A stretch of DNA of 53,109 bases, from positions 1 through 53,109 of the forward strand of contig JAJCZQ010000029.1 in assembly GCA_029262335.1 (NCBI GenBank), read 5' to 3'. Positions 15,425-25,575 of the stretch are shown in pieces. Positions within the stretch are counted from its first letter, which is position 1. The number at the start of each line of letters is the position of its first letter. The notes below the pieces were generated by a model. That model had not been told where the DNA came from. It saw nothing but the letters and a program-made list of their open reading frames with translations, and did no database searches. Both the position numbers and the translations under genes were made by a program. Source of the stretch: Deltaproteobacteria bacterium (GTDB lineage: Bacteria; Desulfobacterota_D; UBA1144; Nemesobacterales; JAJCZQ01).

Positions 15425-16042
15425 TTATTTGGTGGGCAGTTTCCATCTTTTATTCTCTTTGATGAAGTCTTCGTGCCTTGTGATATATTCTTCCTTCATG
15501 AGGGTTTGAGAAATATCATCAAGTCCGTTTAATAGAGAATGTTTCTTGTCTGGATCAATCTCAAAATTCCAGGCTTCTTCATAATCATCATAGATCATCT
15601 GCTCTTCAAGGTTTATTGTCAGTGTATAATCTTTGATTGTATGTACAGCGCCGAAAAGATGCTCAATGACATTCTTGTCGACAATTATAGGCAGCATGGA
15701 GTTTTTGAAACAGTTGTTGTAAAAGATATCGGCGTATGATGGTGCTATTATCGTTTTAAAACCGTATTCCTTAAGTGCCCATGGGGCATGCTCTCTTGAA
15801 CTGCCGCTTCCAAAGTTGTCTCTTGATAGAAGTATTTTGGCATCCCTGTACCTTTCGTGGTTCAAAATAAAATCTTCATTTACTGAACCGTCATCATTAT
15901 ATCTCCAGTCAAAAAAGAGAAATTCACCAAAACCTGTTCTTTCAATTCTTTTAAGAAACTGTTTTGGTATGATCTGGTCTGTATCTACGTTTGTCCTGTC
16001 CAGTGGGGCAACAACGCCCGTTTCCATAATATAAGGTTCCAT
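15425..16042 (-). CDS. leuD: 3-isopropylmalate dehydratase small subunit
   Basis: 205 residues. Conserved LeuD segments are DRTNVDTDQIIPKQFLKRI (15-33), FGSGSSREHAPWALKEYGFK (about 77-96, the swivel-domain substrate loop) and FYNNCFKNSMLPI. It pairs with LeuC to isomerise 2-isopropylmalate to 3-isopropylmalate in leucine synthesis. GAGGAC precedes the ATG, and the gene starts 10 bp after leuC. A second in-frame ATG five codons in (METGVVAPLD) is an alternative start. leuA and leuB are not present in the window. Confidence 0.96.
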   Translation of the reverse strand: MEPYIMETGVVAPLDRTNVDTDQIIPKQFLKRIERTGFGEFLFFDWRYNDDGSVNEDFILNHERYRDAKILLSRDNFGSGSSREHAPWALKEYGFKTIIAPSYADIFYNNCFKNSMLPIIVDKNVIEHLFGAVHTIKDYTLTINLEEQMIYDDYEEAWNFEIDPDKKHSLLNGLDDISQTLMKEEYITRHEDFIKENKRWKLPTK

Positions 16043-16052
16043 AATGTCCTCG

Positions 16053-17477
16053 TTAAATTTCCTTGTTAAGTTCTAATTTACGTACATCTACAAAATGTCC
16101 TTCAATTGCAGCGGCGGCTGCCATAATAGGGCTTACCAGATGGGTCCGTCCGCCTTTGCCCTGTCTTCCCTCAAAATTCCTGTTTGAAGTACTTGCACAT
16201 CTTTCACCTGGCAGGAGAATGTCAGCATTCATACCAAGGCACATACTGCACCCGGCTTCCCGCCATTCAAAGCCTGCATCTTTAAATATTTTGTCGAGTC
16301 CTATCTTCTCAGCCTGTAATTTAACAAGCTGCGAGCCCGGAACAACCATTGCACTAACACTACCGGATACTTTTTTACCTTTTACAATCCTGGCAGCAGC
16401 TGTCAGGTCTTCAATTCGGCCATTTGTACATGACCCTATAAAAACACGGTCAATAGGAATTTCTTCTATAGGTGTGTTTGGTTTTAAATTCATATATTCA
16501 AGTGCATGCATAGTAGATTTTTTAAGGTCTTCGTCATGCATAGTCCCGGGGTCAGGGATTTTAGATGTAACGTCTATCACCATTCCGGGATTTGTACCCC
16601 AGCTGACCTGAGGTGCCATTTGTGATGCGTCAAGTGTAAGTGTCTTGTCAAAAACTGCATCATCATCAGTTTTGAGTTTTTTCCAGTGTTTTACGGCTTC
16701 GTCATAAAGTTCATCTTTTGGTGAGTATTTTCTGCCTTTTACATAATCAAAAGTTTTCTGGTCAGGTGCTATCATCCCGGCTCGGGCTCCTGCCTCAATT
16801 GACATGTTGCATATGGTCATTCTTTCTTCCATGGTCAGATCTTCAATAGCTTTACCACGGTATTCAAGAACGTGGTTCGTGGCCCCGGCTGTGCCAATGT
16901 GACCAATAATGCTGAGGATTATGTCCTTTGCGGTAACTCCGTAAGGTCTTTCGCCAGTGACATTTATTTCAAATACCCTTGGTTTATCCTGCCTTAGGCA
17001 CTGAGTTGCCATTACATGCTCCACTTCACTGGTGCCGATTCCAAATGCCAATGAACCAAAAGCACCATGGGTGGATGTATGGCTGTCACCGCATACTATG
17101 GTCATACCCGGCTTTGTAAGTCCAAGCTCAGGGCCAATCACATGTACAATGCCCTGGGAGCTGTTATTTACAGTTATCCCGTAGAGTTCAATTCCATTTT
17201 CTTCGCAATTTACCCTTAGCGTTTCCATCTGCTGGGCGGAGATTTCATCTTCGACCGGAAGAGACCTGTCCGTAGTAGGGACATTGTGGTCTTTAGTTGC
17301 AAATGTTAAATCAGGCCTTCTGATTTTTCTACCGCTTAGCTTCAGTCCTTCAAAAGCCTGTGGGGAAGTAACTTCATGTACGAGCTGAAGGTCAATGTAA
17401 AGTAGTGTGGGCTTACCTTCTTCTTCATACACAATGTGTGCATCCCATATTTTATCAAATAGTGTTTTACCAGCCAT
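16053..17477 (-). CDS. leuC: 3-isopropylmalate dehydratase large subunit
   Basis: 474 residues, the full length of the bacterial LeuC type (fungal-like long form, not the archaeal 420-residue form). It opens [15 protein letters not shown] and has the 4Fe-4S cysteine sites in [13 protein letters not shown] and GCSMCLGMN near the C-terminus, plus [14 protein letters not shown] and [12 protein letters not shown]. With LeuD it forms the aconitase-family heterodimer of leucine synthesis. GAGGAT lies 7 bases before the ATG. It follows eno by 12 bp, so eno-leuC-leuD probably form one transcript. Confidence 0.97.
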   Translation of the reverse strand: MAGKTLFDKIWDAHIVYEEEGKPTLLYIDLQLVHEVTSPQAFEGLKLSGRKIRRPDLTFATKDHNVPTTDRSLPVEDEISAQQMETLRVNCEENGIELYGITVNNSSQGIVHVIGPELGLTKPGMTIVCGDSHTSTHGAFGSLAFGIGTSEVEHVMATQCLRQDKPRVFEINVTGERPYGVTAKDIILSIIGHIGTAGATNHVLEYRGKAIEDLTMEERMTICNMSIEAGARAGMIAPDQKTFDYVKGRKYSPKDELYDEAVKHWKKLKTDDDAVFDKTLTLDASQMAPQVSWGTNPGMVIDVTSKIPDPGTMHDEDLKKSTMHALEYMNLKPNTPIEEIPIDRVFIGSCTNGRIEDLTAAARIVKGKKVSGSVSAMVVPGSQLVKLQAEKIGLDKIFKDAGFEWREAGCSMCLGMNADILLPGERCASTSNRNFEGRQGKGGRTHLVSPIMAAAAAIEGHFVDVRKLELNKEI

Positions 17478-17489
17478 ATTTAATCCTCA

Positions 17490-18767
17490 TTAATTCAATT
17501 GTTTTATTGCTGCTGAACCGGGATAGCGAGCTTCATCACCGAGTTCTTCTTCAATTCTCAACAGTTGATTGTATTTTGCAATTCTGTCACTTCTGGAAGC
17601 AGACCCTGTTTTGATCTGACCTGAATTAGTAGCTACTGCAATATCTGCTATTACTGCATCTTCCGTTTCACCTGAACGATGAGATATCATATAAGTATAA
17701 CCAGCATTTTTGGCCATCTCAATTGCCTGGATTGTTTCGCTCAGGGTGCCTATCTGATTAACTTTTATAAGTATTGAGTTAGCGGCATTTTTCTTTATGC
17801 CTTTCTCAAGAATTTTTGTGTTCGTTACAAACAGATCATCACCTACAAGCTGTGTTTTATCACCGAGTTGTTTTGTAATTTCTATCCACCCGTCCCAGTC
17901 ATTCTCGGATAAAGGGTCTTCAATAGAAACAACAGGGTATTTATTTGCCCAGTTAATATATAAATCTATTAATTTTTGTGAAGATATTAATTTATTTTCA
18001 ATTTTATATTTTTTCTTTTCATAAAATTCACTTGATGCTGCATCAAGGGCAATTGAAATCTCTTTTCCCGGTTTGTATCCCGCATTTTTGATAGCCCTGA
18101 TGATAAGTTCCAGTGCTTCTTCATTTGACTTTAAGTTTGGGGCAAAGCCGCCTTCATCACCAACAGCTGTAGAATAATTGTTTTTATTAAGAAGTGTTTT
18201 CAAATTATGAAATACTTCAACGCCGGCTCTTATTGCATCGGAAAATGTTTTAAACCCATGAGGTACTATCATAAATTCCTGAAAATCAAGGTTGTTATCT
18301 GCATGCGCACCACCATTAATAATGTTCATAAAAGGAACAGGCAGAGTGTTTGCATTTATACCGCCGAGATATTTATAAAGAGGAATGTAAAGTGAGTCTG
18401 CTGCAGCTTTTGCAACTGCAAGAGATACACCAAGAATAGCATTTGCACCCAGTTTGGACTTGTCAGGTGTCCCGTCAAGATCGATCATGGCCTGGTCTAT
18501 TAATTTTTGTTCTTTAACATCAATTCCAAAAAGTTTTTTGGCTATAGCACCATTTATATTCTTTACGGCTTTTTGAACACCTTTTCCGAGGTATCGTTTA
18601 CTGTTATTGTCTCTTAACTCAATTGCTTCATACTCGCCGGTAGAAGCGCCGGATGGAACGGCGGCCCTTCCAAATGAACCGTCAATACAAAAAACGTCTA
18701 CTTCTACGGTGGGATTGCCTCTTGAGTCTAAAATCTCTCTTGCTTTTATTTCTGAAATTGTAGACAA
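17490..18767 (-). CDS. eno: Enolase (phosphopyruvate hydratase); TTG start
   Basis: 425 residues from a TTG at 18767. I prefer this to an in-frame TTG at 18782 because GGAGG (18776-18780) would lie inside the longer frame but sits 8 bases before the shorter start, and because the product then begins [19 protein letters not shown], the usual enolase N-terminus. Other signatures are [46 protein letters not shown] and [17 protein letters not shown]. Enolase interconverts 2-phosphoglycerate and phosphoenolpyruvate, the latter also being the phosphate donor of the PTS. It heads an operon with leuC and leuD. Confidence 0.97.
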   Translation of the reverse strand: MSTISEIKAREILDSRGNPTVEVDVFCIDGSFGRAAVPSGASTGEYEAIELRDNNSKRYLGKGVQKAVKNINGAIAKKLFGIDVKEQKLIDQAMIDLDGTPDKSKLGANAILGVSLAVAKAAADSLYIPLYKYLGGINANTLPVPFMNIINGGAHADNNLDFQEFMIVPHGFKTFSDAIRAGVEVFHNLKTLLNKNNYSTAVGDEGGFAPNLKSNEEALELIIRAIKNAGYKPGKEISIALDAASSEFYEKKKYKIENKLISSQKLIDLYINWANKYPVVSIEDPLSENDWDGWIEITKQLGDKTQLVGDDLFVTNTKILEKGIKKNAANSILIKVNQIGTLSETIQAIEMAKNAGYTYMISHRSGETEDAVIADIAVATNSGQIKTGSASRSDRIAKYNQLLRIEEELGDEARYPGSAAIKQLN

Positions 18768-18780
18768 TATTTTTTCCTCC
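18765..18780 (-). promoter_or_regulatory. Shine-Dalgarno and TTG that fix the enolase start
   Basis: On the minus strand GGAGG is followed by 8 bases (AAAAAATA) and TTG. The upstream TTG at 18782 overlaps this ribosome site itself, so it cannot use it. The choice removes five residues from the longest open frame. Confidence 0.75.
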
Positions 18781-18909
18781 AAAATGTTTATTTAGCCAAA
18801 GGGAAAGTACCATATCACAAAAATGCTATCAAATATTATTTTTATTAGTTTATATAATAGTAGAATTTATAAAAATGGATAAAACGATTAAAGTGGAAAA
18901 AGTTAAACG

Positions 18910-18938
18910 GTTTTGGTAAACTCAACCTTTACTAAAAC
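18910..18938 (+). promoter_or_regulatory. 11-bp hairpin just upstream of the FG-GAP lipoprotein ribosome site
   Basis: GTTTTGGTAAA (18910-18920) pairs with TTTACTAAAAC (18928-18938) over a 7-base loop, with one G-U pair. The ribosome site AGAGGG begins at the very next base and the ATG follows 6 bases after it. It could be a 5' mRNA stabiliser, a translational control element or a dyad operator. No T-run follows, so it is not a normal terminator. Confidence 0.45.
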
Positions 18939-18950
18939 AGAGGGCTATCA

Positions 18951-20804
18951 ATGATCAATAAAAAAAATGTGTTCAAACTTATATTAATTACTGCAATAAT
19001 TCCAATCCTGGGTTTTGCTGCATCATGCACTGTTGGCGATGATACGCCGCCTAACCAGATTACAGATTTCAGGATTTCGGATAATGCCAAAAATTTTGAA
19101 TGGACCGCCCCCGGAGATGATGGTGATGAAGGAAGGGCCACTCTTTATCTGTTGAGATTTTATACGGAGCAGCAGGTTGCGGATATTCTGGGAGTTCCAA
19201 ATCTAAATGGTGTCCCGTTTGCACAGATTCAAACAGCCGTGCAAGATAACTTTAGCGATGCTACCCAGGTTCCACAGTTTCTCCAGCCCCAGGTTGCCGG
19301 TTCAAGTGAAATAACTTCAATCTCAAGGATCGATATAGCGGGGAATGTAAGATTCTTTTACAGTATTATTGCAAACGATAATGTTGGAAACAGTTCACCA
19401 CCCTCAAATGTAATAGAAACTACTTCAGTACTTTCAGGTGCGCTTTATGAAAGTTCAAATCCGGCGAACTGCCCAGGGGTTACTGCTGCTTATGGCGAAT
19501 TTACAGGAAGGGACGAAGAAGACCAGGATGAGATAATAAACGACCTGATTATTGGTGACCCATGTGCAGGAAGGGCCTATATCTTTATTGGCGGACCTGA
19601 TATCACAAGAGACATGGACAATATAGATGTATCGCAAGCTGATATTACTATCATAGGCGATACTATCGAGTCTTTTGCTCAGGTTGTAAGTGGTATAGGA
19701 AGTTTTACAGGAAGTTCAACTTTCGAGGAAATAGTGATTGGCGCCCCGGAAGCAATGAATGGTGCAGGACAGGTTTTTATAATCGAAGGTGATGATAATC
19801 TGCCAAGTGTAATTAATTTTAGCAATGGCGACGATGAACCTAATTTTACAATAACGGGAGAAGCGCCCGGTGATAATTTTGGATTTGTAATAGAACGGCG
19901 CGGAACTGATGACCTTTTTGTAGGAGCGCCCGGTGCACTTAATAATACCGGAAAGCTTTACAGGTTTGATGGCGGAGATTTTAGTGAAAATACAGATGCT
20001 GATGATGCAAGTGATATTATTACGGGTGAAGCACCCGGCGACCAGTTTGGATTTTCCGTGGCAGATGGCGGGGAAATAAATTCAAGAAGCCCTGATGAAT
20101 TTATCGTAGGTGCTCCCGGAGCGGGGAAAGCCTATGTAGTATTCCAGAATATTACGCAGGTCTTATCCGAAGATCTTGATGATGTTCTTGTAATTACAGG
20201 AAGCGCCGAAGACAGGTTTGGTGAGTCGGTAGGCGGCGGATACAACATTGACGGTGTTATTGACACCTCAAATGATGAAGATTTTGATGATGAGAATTCA
20301 ATTGTTGACCTTGAAGAGCTTGAAGAAAATGCAGACGTGGTTGTAGGTGCCCCGGGAGCTTTAAATGATACGGGATCTGTTTTCCTTTATTCAAACCAGG
20401 ACCTTCTGGATGCTTTTGATGACGGAGCCCCACTTACTTTTTCTCTAAGAATTGATGGAATAAATGAAGGTGACCAGCTTGGCTCGAGCCTGATAGTTAT
20501 TCCTGATATTAATCCTAATACGCAGGTTGAGAGCCGGGACACTGCAAATGTTATAAACCAGATAGCAACTAATGCAGATATTGCAACAGGTGCACCTTCA
20601 AGAGGTACGGGAGAGGTTTATATATTCTTCGGCAGTGTAGGGATTTCCGGAAACCTGACTGCTGCTGATGCAGATATTACAATTTTATCTACAACAGGCG
20701 TTTCCTCTTTTGGATCTGACCTTGCTAATCTTTTTGATGTAAATGACGATTTCTTTTTTGATATAGTGATAAACAGCGACTCTGCGGCTGAGCTTCAGTA
20801 CTAG
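18951..20804 (+). CDS. Surface lipoprotein with FG-GAP (integrin-alpha-like) repeats
   Basis: 617 residues. The N-terminus is a lipoprotein-type signal ending GFAAS-C (C26). An N-terminal fibronectin-III-like part (about 30-150) with ITDFRIS and [13 protein letters not shown] leads to six or so FG-GAP blades with the pattern ITG.APGD.FG......D..VGAPGA...G.VYIF; clear copies start near residues 300, 355, 420 and 500. FG-GAP repeats build a calcium-binding seven-bladed propeller; Asp-rich loops are visible. Likely an extracellular binding or adhesion protein. Its stop codon shares the palindrome CTAG with the convergent ABC ATPase gene's stop. Confidence 0.88.
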   Translation: MINKKNVFKLILITAIIPILGFAASCTVGDDTPPNQITDFRISDNAKNFEWTAPGDDGDEGRATLYLLRFYTEQQVADILGVPNLNGVPFAQIQTAVQDNFSDATQVPQFLQPQVAGSSEITSISRIDIAGNVRFFYSIIANDNVGNSSPPSNVIETTSVLSGALYESSNPANCPGVTAAYGEFTGRDEEDQDEIINDLIIGDPCAGRAYIFIGGPDITRDMDNIDVSQADITIIGDTIESFAQVVSGIGSFTGSSTFEEIVIGAPEAMNGAGQVFIIEGDDNLPSVINFSNGDDEPNFTITGEAPGDNFGFVIERRGTDDLFVGAPGALNNTGKLYRFDGGDFSENTDADDASDIITGEAPGDQFGFSVADGGEINSRSPDEFIVGAPGAGKAYVVFQNITQVLSEDLDDVLVITGSAEDRFGESVGGGYNIDGVIDTSNDEDFDDENSIVDLEELEENADVVVGAPGALNDTGSVFLYSNQDLLDAFDDGAPLTFSLRIDGINEGDQLGSSLIVIPDINPNTQVESRDTANVINQIATNADIATGAPSRGTGEVYIFFGSVGISGNLTAADADITILSTTGVSSFGSDLANLFDVNDDFFFDIVINSDSAAELQY

Positions 20805-21475
20805 TTTTCTTCAATCAGGCCGTCTTTTATTACTACACTTGTTTTAGCAGAGGAGGCAATGTCTTCTTCGTGGGTGATCATTACAATCGTCCTTCCCTCT
20901 TCATTTAGTTTTTCAAAAATTTTAATAATTTCGTGACTTGTTTTTGAATCCAGGTTTCCCGTGGGTTCGTCTGCAAGTATAAGCCCGGGATTGTTTACAA
21001 TTGCACGGGCTATCGCAACTCTTTGCTGCTGGCCGCCTGAAAGCTGATTGGGAAGGTGGTTTTGCCGTTCTGAGAGGCCAACAAGGTTTAATGCATCCTT
21101 TGCCCTTTCTCTTCGTACTTTGTAGGGTGTACCGCTGTAAATGAGCGGCATTTCAACATTTTCGAGGGAAGATGTCCTGCTTAATAGATTAAAACTCTGA
21201 AAAACAAACCCTATCTCTTTATTTCTGATATCAGACATCTCATCCTGGGTGAGGTTTGATATGTCGTTATTCTTAAATAAGTACTTTCCTTCGGAAGGAG
21301 TATCTAAACATCCCAGAATGTTCATTAGTGTGCTTTTCCCCGACCCTGATGAACCCATTATTGATAAATAATCGCCTTCTGAAATATTTATATTAATACC
21401 CCTGAGGGCATTTACCTCAATATCTCCAAGAAAATAAGTTTTCTTTAAATCCTCCGTAACAATAAGTCCGCTCAT
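20801..21475 (-). CDS. ABC transporter ATP-binding protein, MacB/LolD type
   Basis: 224 residues, one complete nucleotide-binding domain. Walker [10 protein letters not shown] at 41-49, Q-loop [18 protein letters not shown], signature LSGGQQQR at 145-152, Walker [12 protein letters not shown] at 166-176 and the switch His in MITHEEDIA. The ATG immediately follows the stop of the adaptor gene. The sequence is typical of ATPases that energise MacB, LolCDE or FtsX-like permeases. Unusually, no such permease is fused or adjacent: the next gene is convergent. It should pair with a permease encoded elsewhere. Confidence 0.95.
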   Translation of the reverse strand: MSGLIVTEDLKKTYFLGDIEVNALRGININISEGDYLSIMGSSGSGKSTLMNILGCLDTPSEGKYLFKNNDISNLTQDEMSDIRNKEIGFVFQSFNLLSRTSSLENVEMPLIYSGTPYKVRRERAKDALNLVGLSERQNHLPNQLSGGQQQRVAIARAIVNNPGLILADEPTGNLDSKTSHEIIKIFEKLNEEGRTIVMITHEEDIASSAKTSVVIKDGLIEEN

Positions 21476-22621
21476 TTAAAACCTTTTGGGCTGAGGCAGT
21501 GTAATAAGAGATTTAGATTCGTTATTATTAGTAATACTGTCAATAACAATTTCCTGGCCTTCTGATAAAGAACCCTCGTCCAAGATCTCAGTGAAATCAT
21601 TATTGCTTACACCCGTGGTAACAGGAATTTTGGTAAGTTTATTGCCGGAGCCCTTAATCCATACAGATAACTGGCCGGAATTTTCTGAGGAAATATATTT
21701 TGAGTCTGCCGGTACGAATCTAAGGGCTGAAGTTGGTACCCTGAGAACATTGTCTTTATTTGCAATTATGATATTTACCTCTGCTGTCATGCCCGGCTTT
21801 AACTTTAAGGCACTGTTATCAATTGCAGCTGTTATATCATAAGTAACTATATTTTTTGAGTTGTTTGGAGAATTGCTAATTTTTACAATTTCACCGGCAA
21901 AGGTTTCATTTGGAAAGGAGCTGACCTTGAAACTTACCTGCTGTCCTTTTTTTACTTTACCTATGTCTGCTTCACTCACATTTATGATCAGGTTGAGGTT
22001 CTCGAGGCCGTCAGCAATTGTAAATAACGGCCTGGTGTTATTTGAATCTGATACTATCTGACCGTATGTAATGTTTTTAGAAAGGACTACACCGTCTATA
22101 GTGGATTTGATATTGGTTTTTTCGAGATTGTCTTCCGCAATATTTAGTGTTGTTTTTGCTTCCTGAAATGCCGCAAGCGCATTTTTGTATTTAGCCCTGG
22201 ATATTTCAAATTCCTGGCTGGAGATAAGGTCTTTTTCGTGAAGTGTTTTATTGGCATCAAAAGTGCCCTTGTCCAGTTTCAGATCGATTGAGGCTTTATT
22301 GTATTTTGCCTTAGCTTCATTCAGTTTTACTGAATAGGAATTTGATGCGATACTGGCAAGTACCTGCCCCTTGGTTACCTTATCATTCGTATCAACATTT
22401 ACTTCTTTTATCATCCCGCTGATTTCAGGGTGAATCCTTATTTCAAGATTTGGCTGTAATGAGCCATTGGCCGTAACAAATGATACAATATTCCCTCTGT
22501 CAGCAGGAGCAGTAACGAGCCTTGTATTGTTCTGGTCCTGTTTATTATTAAAAAAAAGGAAATAAAAAGCTGCCAGAGCAATTATAAGGATTAGCACTAA
22601 AAATTTTTTGTTATTTAACAT
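21476..22621 (-). CDS. Efflux periplasmic adaptor (HlyD/MacA family)
   Basis: 381 residues. An N-terminal membrane anchor (about 5-23) is followed by a short linker, a split barrel-sandwich/lipoyl domain (EIRIHPEISGMIKEVNVDTNDKVTKGQVLASI and IKSTIDGVVLSKNITYGQIV), a long coiled-coil hairpin between them (about 95-165, KAKYNKASIDLKLDK... to LNIAEDNLEK) and beta-barrel and membrane-proximal domains (KLKPGMTAEVNI, VPTSALRF). Adaptors of this kind join an inner-membrane pump to a TolC channel. It lies between the TolC-like gene and the ATPase gene, with 4-bp and zero-bp gaps. Confidence 0.92.
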   Translation of the reverse strand: MLNNKKFLVLILIIALAAFYFLFFNNKQDQNNTRLVTAPADRGNIVSFVTANGSLQPNLEIRIHPEISGMIKEVNVDTNDKVTKGQVLASIASNSYSVKLNEAKAKYNKASIDLKLDKGTFDANKTLHEKDLISSQEFEISRAKYKNALAAFQEAKTTLNIAEDNLEKTNIKSTIDGVVLSKNITYGQIVSDSNNTRPLFTIADGLENLNLIINVSEADIGKVKKGQQVSFKVSSFPNETFAGEIVKISNSPNNSKNIVTYDITAAIDNSALKLKPGMTAEVNIIIANKDNVLRVPTSALRFVPADSKYISSENSGQLSVWIKGSGNKLTKIPVTTGVSNNDFTEILDEGSLSEGQEIVIDSITNNNESKSLITLPQPKRF

Positions 22622-22625
22622 TTAT

Positions 22626-23867
22626 TTAAATTTCTCCGGTAAATGCCAGCAATTTTGTTTCATTGATCTTATAATTATAGATTGATTCCAGATATTTTGA
22701 ATTGGATTCAGCAAAAAACAGTTCGGCATCTACAAGTTCAATTCTCGAAGCGGTACCTAGTTTATACCTTTCGTTTATAAGATTTAAGTTGTTTTCGGCT
22801 ATTTTACGGTTAGAGTGAGTAATCTCCATTCTTTGTTTTGAGAATTCCAGATCCATAAGTATTTTAGTTATTTCAGTCTGAATTTCTTTTTTTGTTTTTT
22901 CATACTGTATTAGTGATCTTGTACTTTCTGCCTTCCTGATATCAAGTCTTGCAAACCTGGCAAACCCTTCAAATATTGGGAACCTGAAACCAAGGCCGGC
23001 AATAAAAGCAGGGAAATCTTCTCCGCCTTCACCTTCAAACCTGTATGCAGTCCTTCCGAATATAAGTGGGTAAAATTCACTCTTTGATGCTTTGGCATTT
23101 GCCCTGCTGGCAAGAAGCTGCGAATCTACTTTTTTTAATTCAGCGCTGTTTTCTATTGCCTTATTCATTGAGCTATCCAGGTCGTAGTCCTTAAATGTTA
23201 TTTCTTCTTCATCAACAAGCTCAATATCTTTTGCAAATTCACCGCCTATGACATCAATAAGTTCAAGTTTGCTTACGATATAGTTGTTTTTTTGCCTGTG
23301 TAGTTCAAGGCGTGCTTCTCCCAGGTCAGATTTAGTCCTTGTCAGGTCTATATTTGAAGTCCTTCCGATTTTATTAAGTTCTTCTGTTTTTTGCAAAATA
23401 AGTTCATTTTTTGTTAGTCTCTTTTCCGCTGAAATAACAAAGTTCTTATTAATCAAAGCATTGTAATAAGCGATAGTAGTGTTTTGAACTGTCTCCCTCA
23501 ATTTCTGGTCCATATTGTATTCACTTGCAGCAAGCTGATATTTTGTGGCTTTTACTATGTTGCTTGTCCTTCCAAAATCCCAGATAAGCTGGTCAAGAAA
23601 AAACCCTGATTCACGTTCGACAAATGGTACTACAATTCTACTTTCGATCTGGGGGTAATAATCAGCCTTGGCTTCACGTACCCTTGCTCTTGAAATATCT
23701 ATGTCAAGTTTGGATAATACGAGTGAGTGGTTATTTGATATACCAATCCCGATAGCTTCATCCAGGGTTATTACTTTGGGTGTATTCTGTGAGAAAACAC
23801 TGTATGTTTGTATAAAAAGTACGACTAAAATTAATAAAGCGTACTTTTTGTTTAAATAAATAAACAT
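22626..23867 (-). CDS. TolC-family outer-membrane efflux channel
   Basis: 413 residues with a signal peptide (about 1-26, ending VFSQ). The remainder is two repeats of long coiled-coil helices as in OEP/TolC proteins: ITLDEAIGIGISNNHSLVL opens the first repeat, and GLGFRFPIFEGFARFARLDIRKAE is the characteristic strand-helix junction of the second. Trimeric channels of this kind carry substrates across the outer membrane. First gene of the tolC-adaptor-ATPase operon. The divergent hemW gene starts 77 bp away. Confidence 0.92.
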   Translation of the reverse strand: MFIYLNKKYALLILVVLFIQTYSVFSQNTPKVITLDEAIGIGISNNHSLVLSKLDIDISRARVREAKADYYPQIESRIVVPFVERESGFFLDQLIWDFGRTSNIVKATKYQLAASEYNMDQKLRETVQNTTIAYYNALINKNFVISAEKRLTKNELILQKTEELNKIGRTSNIDLTRTKSDLGEARLELHRQKNNYIVSKLELIDVIGGEFAKDIELVDEEEITFKDYDLDSSMNKAIENSAELKKVDSQLLASRANAKASKSEFYPLIFGRTAYRFEGEGGEDFPAFIAGLGFRFPIFEGFARFARLDIRKAESTRSLIQYEKTKKEIQTEITKILMDLEFSKQRMEITHSNRKIAENNLNLINERYKLGTASRIELVDAELFFAESNSKYLESIYNYKINETKLLAFTGEI

Positions 23868-23944
23868 TTTATATTATTAAAGTTTATAAATATGACTTTT
23901 AAATAAATTTGTTTCAACAATTTATTAAATAGTACCGATACTTT

Positions 23945-25114
23945 ATGAAACTTGGAATATACATACATCTTCCTTATTGTTTAACCAAATGTCCATATTG
24001 TGATTTTAATTCATATGGTGTGGGAACTGATTTTCCCGAAGAAGAATATACCGATGCAATACTGAAAGAGATTGATATGCAGGGGCAAGTTCTTGAAAAC
24101 AAGAAAATTTCTTCAGTATTTTTTGGCGGAGGTACTCCTTCTCTTTTTAAACCTTCGAGTATCGAAATGATTATTGATAAAATCAATTCTTATGTGAAGG
24201 TCAAAAAAAATACTGAAATTACTCTTGAAATAAACCCAAGAACAGTAGAACTTGAGAAATTAAAAGATTTTAAGGGAATTGGAATAAACAGGGCAAGTAT
24301 AGGAATACAGTCTTTTTCAGACCGCAAATTAAAGTTTTACGGCAGAAACAGCAGTTCGGAAGACGGAAGGAAAGTGCTGGACGATATAAATAAATCAGGG
24401 ATCAGGAATTTTAACATTGACCTTATATATGGAAGTACAAATGAAACAATTGAAGAACTGAAAGATGACCTCAGAATTTCACTTGAATACGGCAGTACTC
24501 ATATTTCAGCATACTGCCTTACAATAGAAGACGGGACCCAATTCGGGTACCTGTACAAAAAAGGAATGTTAAAACTTCCGGATGATGAAGTACTTTCAGA
24601 AATGTACACTCTTACCTCTGACATTTTGATAAATAATGATTTTTCCCATTATGAAATCTCCAACTTTTCAAAAACAGGAAGAGAATGTATCCAGAACCTC
24701 ATTTACTGGAACTGCGATACTTATATAGGTTTTGGTGCCGGTGCACATTCACACAGGAAGGGTTCCGGTCAAATGGCAGACTGGGGAAAAAGATGGGGAA
24801 ATAAGAAAAATCCCGGCAGGTATATGAGCACCGTAATGCAAAATGGAGACGTGGCCGAGTTTACAGAGCAACTTCAAAGGGAAGACTCTTTAAATGACCG
24901 GATTATGATGGGACTTAGGCTTTCAGATGGGATAGATATCAACAGTTTTAGTAAATATTATAATGCTGACTTTAATTGTGATAAGATAGATTATCTGTTT
25001 GATGACGGACTATTGGCCATTGATGAGGGGAAACTTAAAATCACAAGGGAAGGGAGAATTTATTCCAATCTGCTGATTGGTAAAGTGACAGAGTGCGTTA
25101 GCCTGTTAAATTAG
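23945..25114 (+). CDS. hemW: Radical-SAM haem chaperone HemW
   Basis: 389 residues. The CxxxCxxC cluster is C12, C16 and C19 in PYCLTKCPYCDFNSY, with GGGTPS at 61-66 for SAM binding and GINRASIGIQSF, a conserved core. The spacing YIHLPYC and the C-terminal HemN-like domain (LQREDSLNDRIMMGLRL) identify HemW rather than true oxygen-independent coproporphyrinogen oxidase HemN. HemW hands haem to respiratory proteins. The 3' end overlaps the convergent DUF1285-like gene by 9 bp. Confidence 0.92.
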   Translation: MKLGIYIHLPYCLTKCPYCDFNSYGVGTDFPEEEYTDAILKEIDMQGQVLENKKISSVFFGGGTPSLFKPSSIEMIIDKINSYVKVKKNTEITLEINPRTVELEKLKDFKGIGINRASIGIQSFSDRKLKFYGRNSSSEDGRKVLDDINKSGIRNFNIDLIYGSTNETIEELKDDLRISLEYGSTHISAYCLTIEDGTQFGYLYKKGMLKLPDDEVLSEMYTLTSDILINNDFSHYEISNFSKTGRECIQNLIYWNCDTYIGFGAGAHSHRKGSGQMADWGKRWGNKKNPGRYMSTVMQNGDVAEFTEQLQREDSLNDRIMMGLRLSDGIDINSFSKYYNADFNCDKIDYLFDDGLLAIDEGKLKITREGRIYSNLLIGKVTECVSLLN

Positions 25115-25561
25115 GCCTTCTTCCATGCTGATCTTAATATTTCCATCTTTTGTTGTAATGTAAAAACCGTCTTCTTCCTGGATTATATGCTTTGCAATTT
25201 CATAATATGCCCTGCTTGTAAATCTTGCTTTAAACCTGTTGCTTTTGACTGTGGTATAGGGGACATTTCCCGAACATACTGTAATATTTGCCGGTAATAA
25301 CTCTTCAACTGATTCATCATTAAGGACGGCAAAGTATTTATTGTCTGTTTTATTAACCATTTTTACCACAAAAGGTGTGTCTTCCACCTCTACATAGACC
25401 CTGCCCCGTCCCTCATCGACAAAGAATGAACCATCTTCGTCAATATCGAGGTTCCTGTTGTTTTCAAGATAGGTCCATCTGTGTGTTATCTTTAAGCCGT
25501 CCTGAAACCAGTTGCCGTTTTTATCTATAAATATCCGTGGTTTTTTAGATTCTGCATTCAT
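25106..25561 (-). CDS. DUF1285-like conserved protein
   Basis: 151 residues, no signal peptide. The layout follows the DUF1285 pattern: IDKNGNWFQDGLKITH near the N-terminus, then NRNLDIDEDGSFFVDEGRGRVYVEVEDTPFVV, where the VEVEDTPF phrase is the family hallmark. The C-terminal FTSRAYYEIAKHIIQEEDGFYITTKDG is a second strand-helix-strand unit. DUF1285 proteins have a known structure but no known function. It is 14 bp after yjbQ on the same strand, so the two are probably co-transcribed; the 3' end overlaps hemW. Confidence 0.75.
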   Translation of the reverse strand: MNAESKKPRIFIDKNGNWFQDGLKITHRWTYLENNRNLDIDEDGSFFVDEGRGRVYVEVEDTPFVVKMVNKTDNKYFAVLNDESVEELLPANITVCSGNVPYTTVKSNRFKARFTSRAYYEIAKHIIQEEDGFYITTKDGNIKISMEEGLI

Positions 25562-25575
25562 TTATTTATACCTGA

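Noticed and set aside
18768-18782. Longer enolase start (TTG at 18782)
   Set aside because: Its first codons overlap the GGAGG ribosome site, which clearly serves the TTG at 18767; the shorter N-terminus also matches enolases better.
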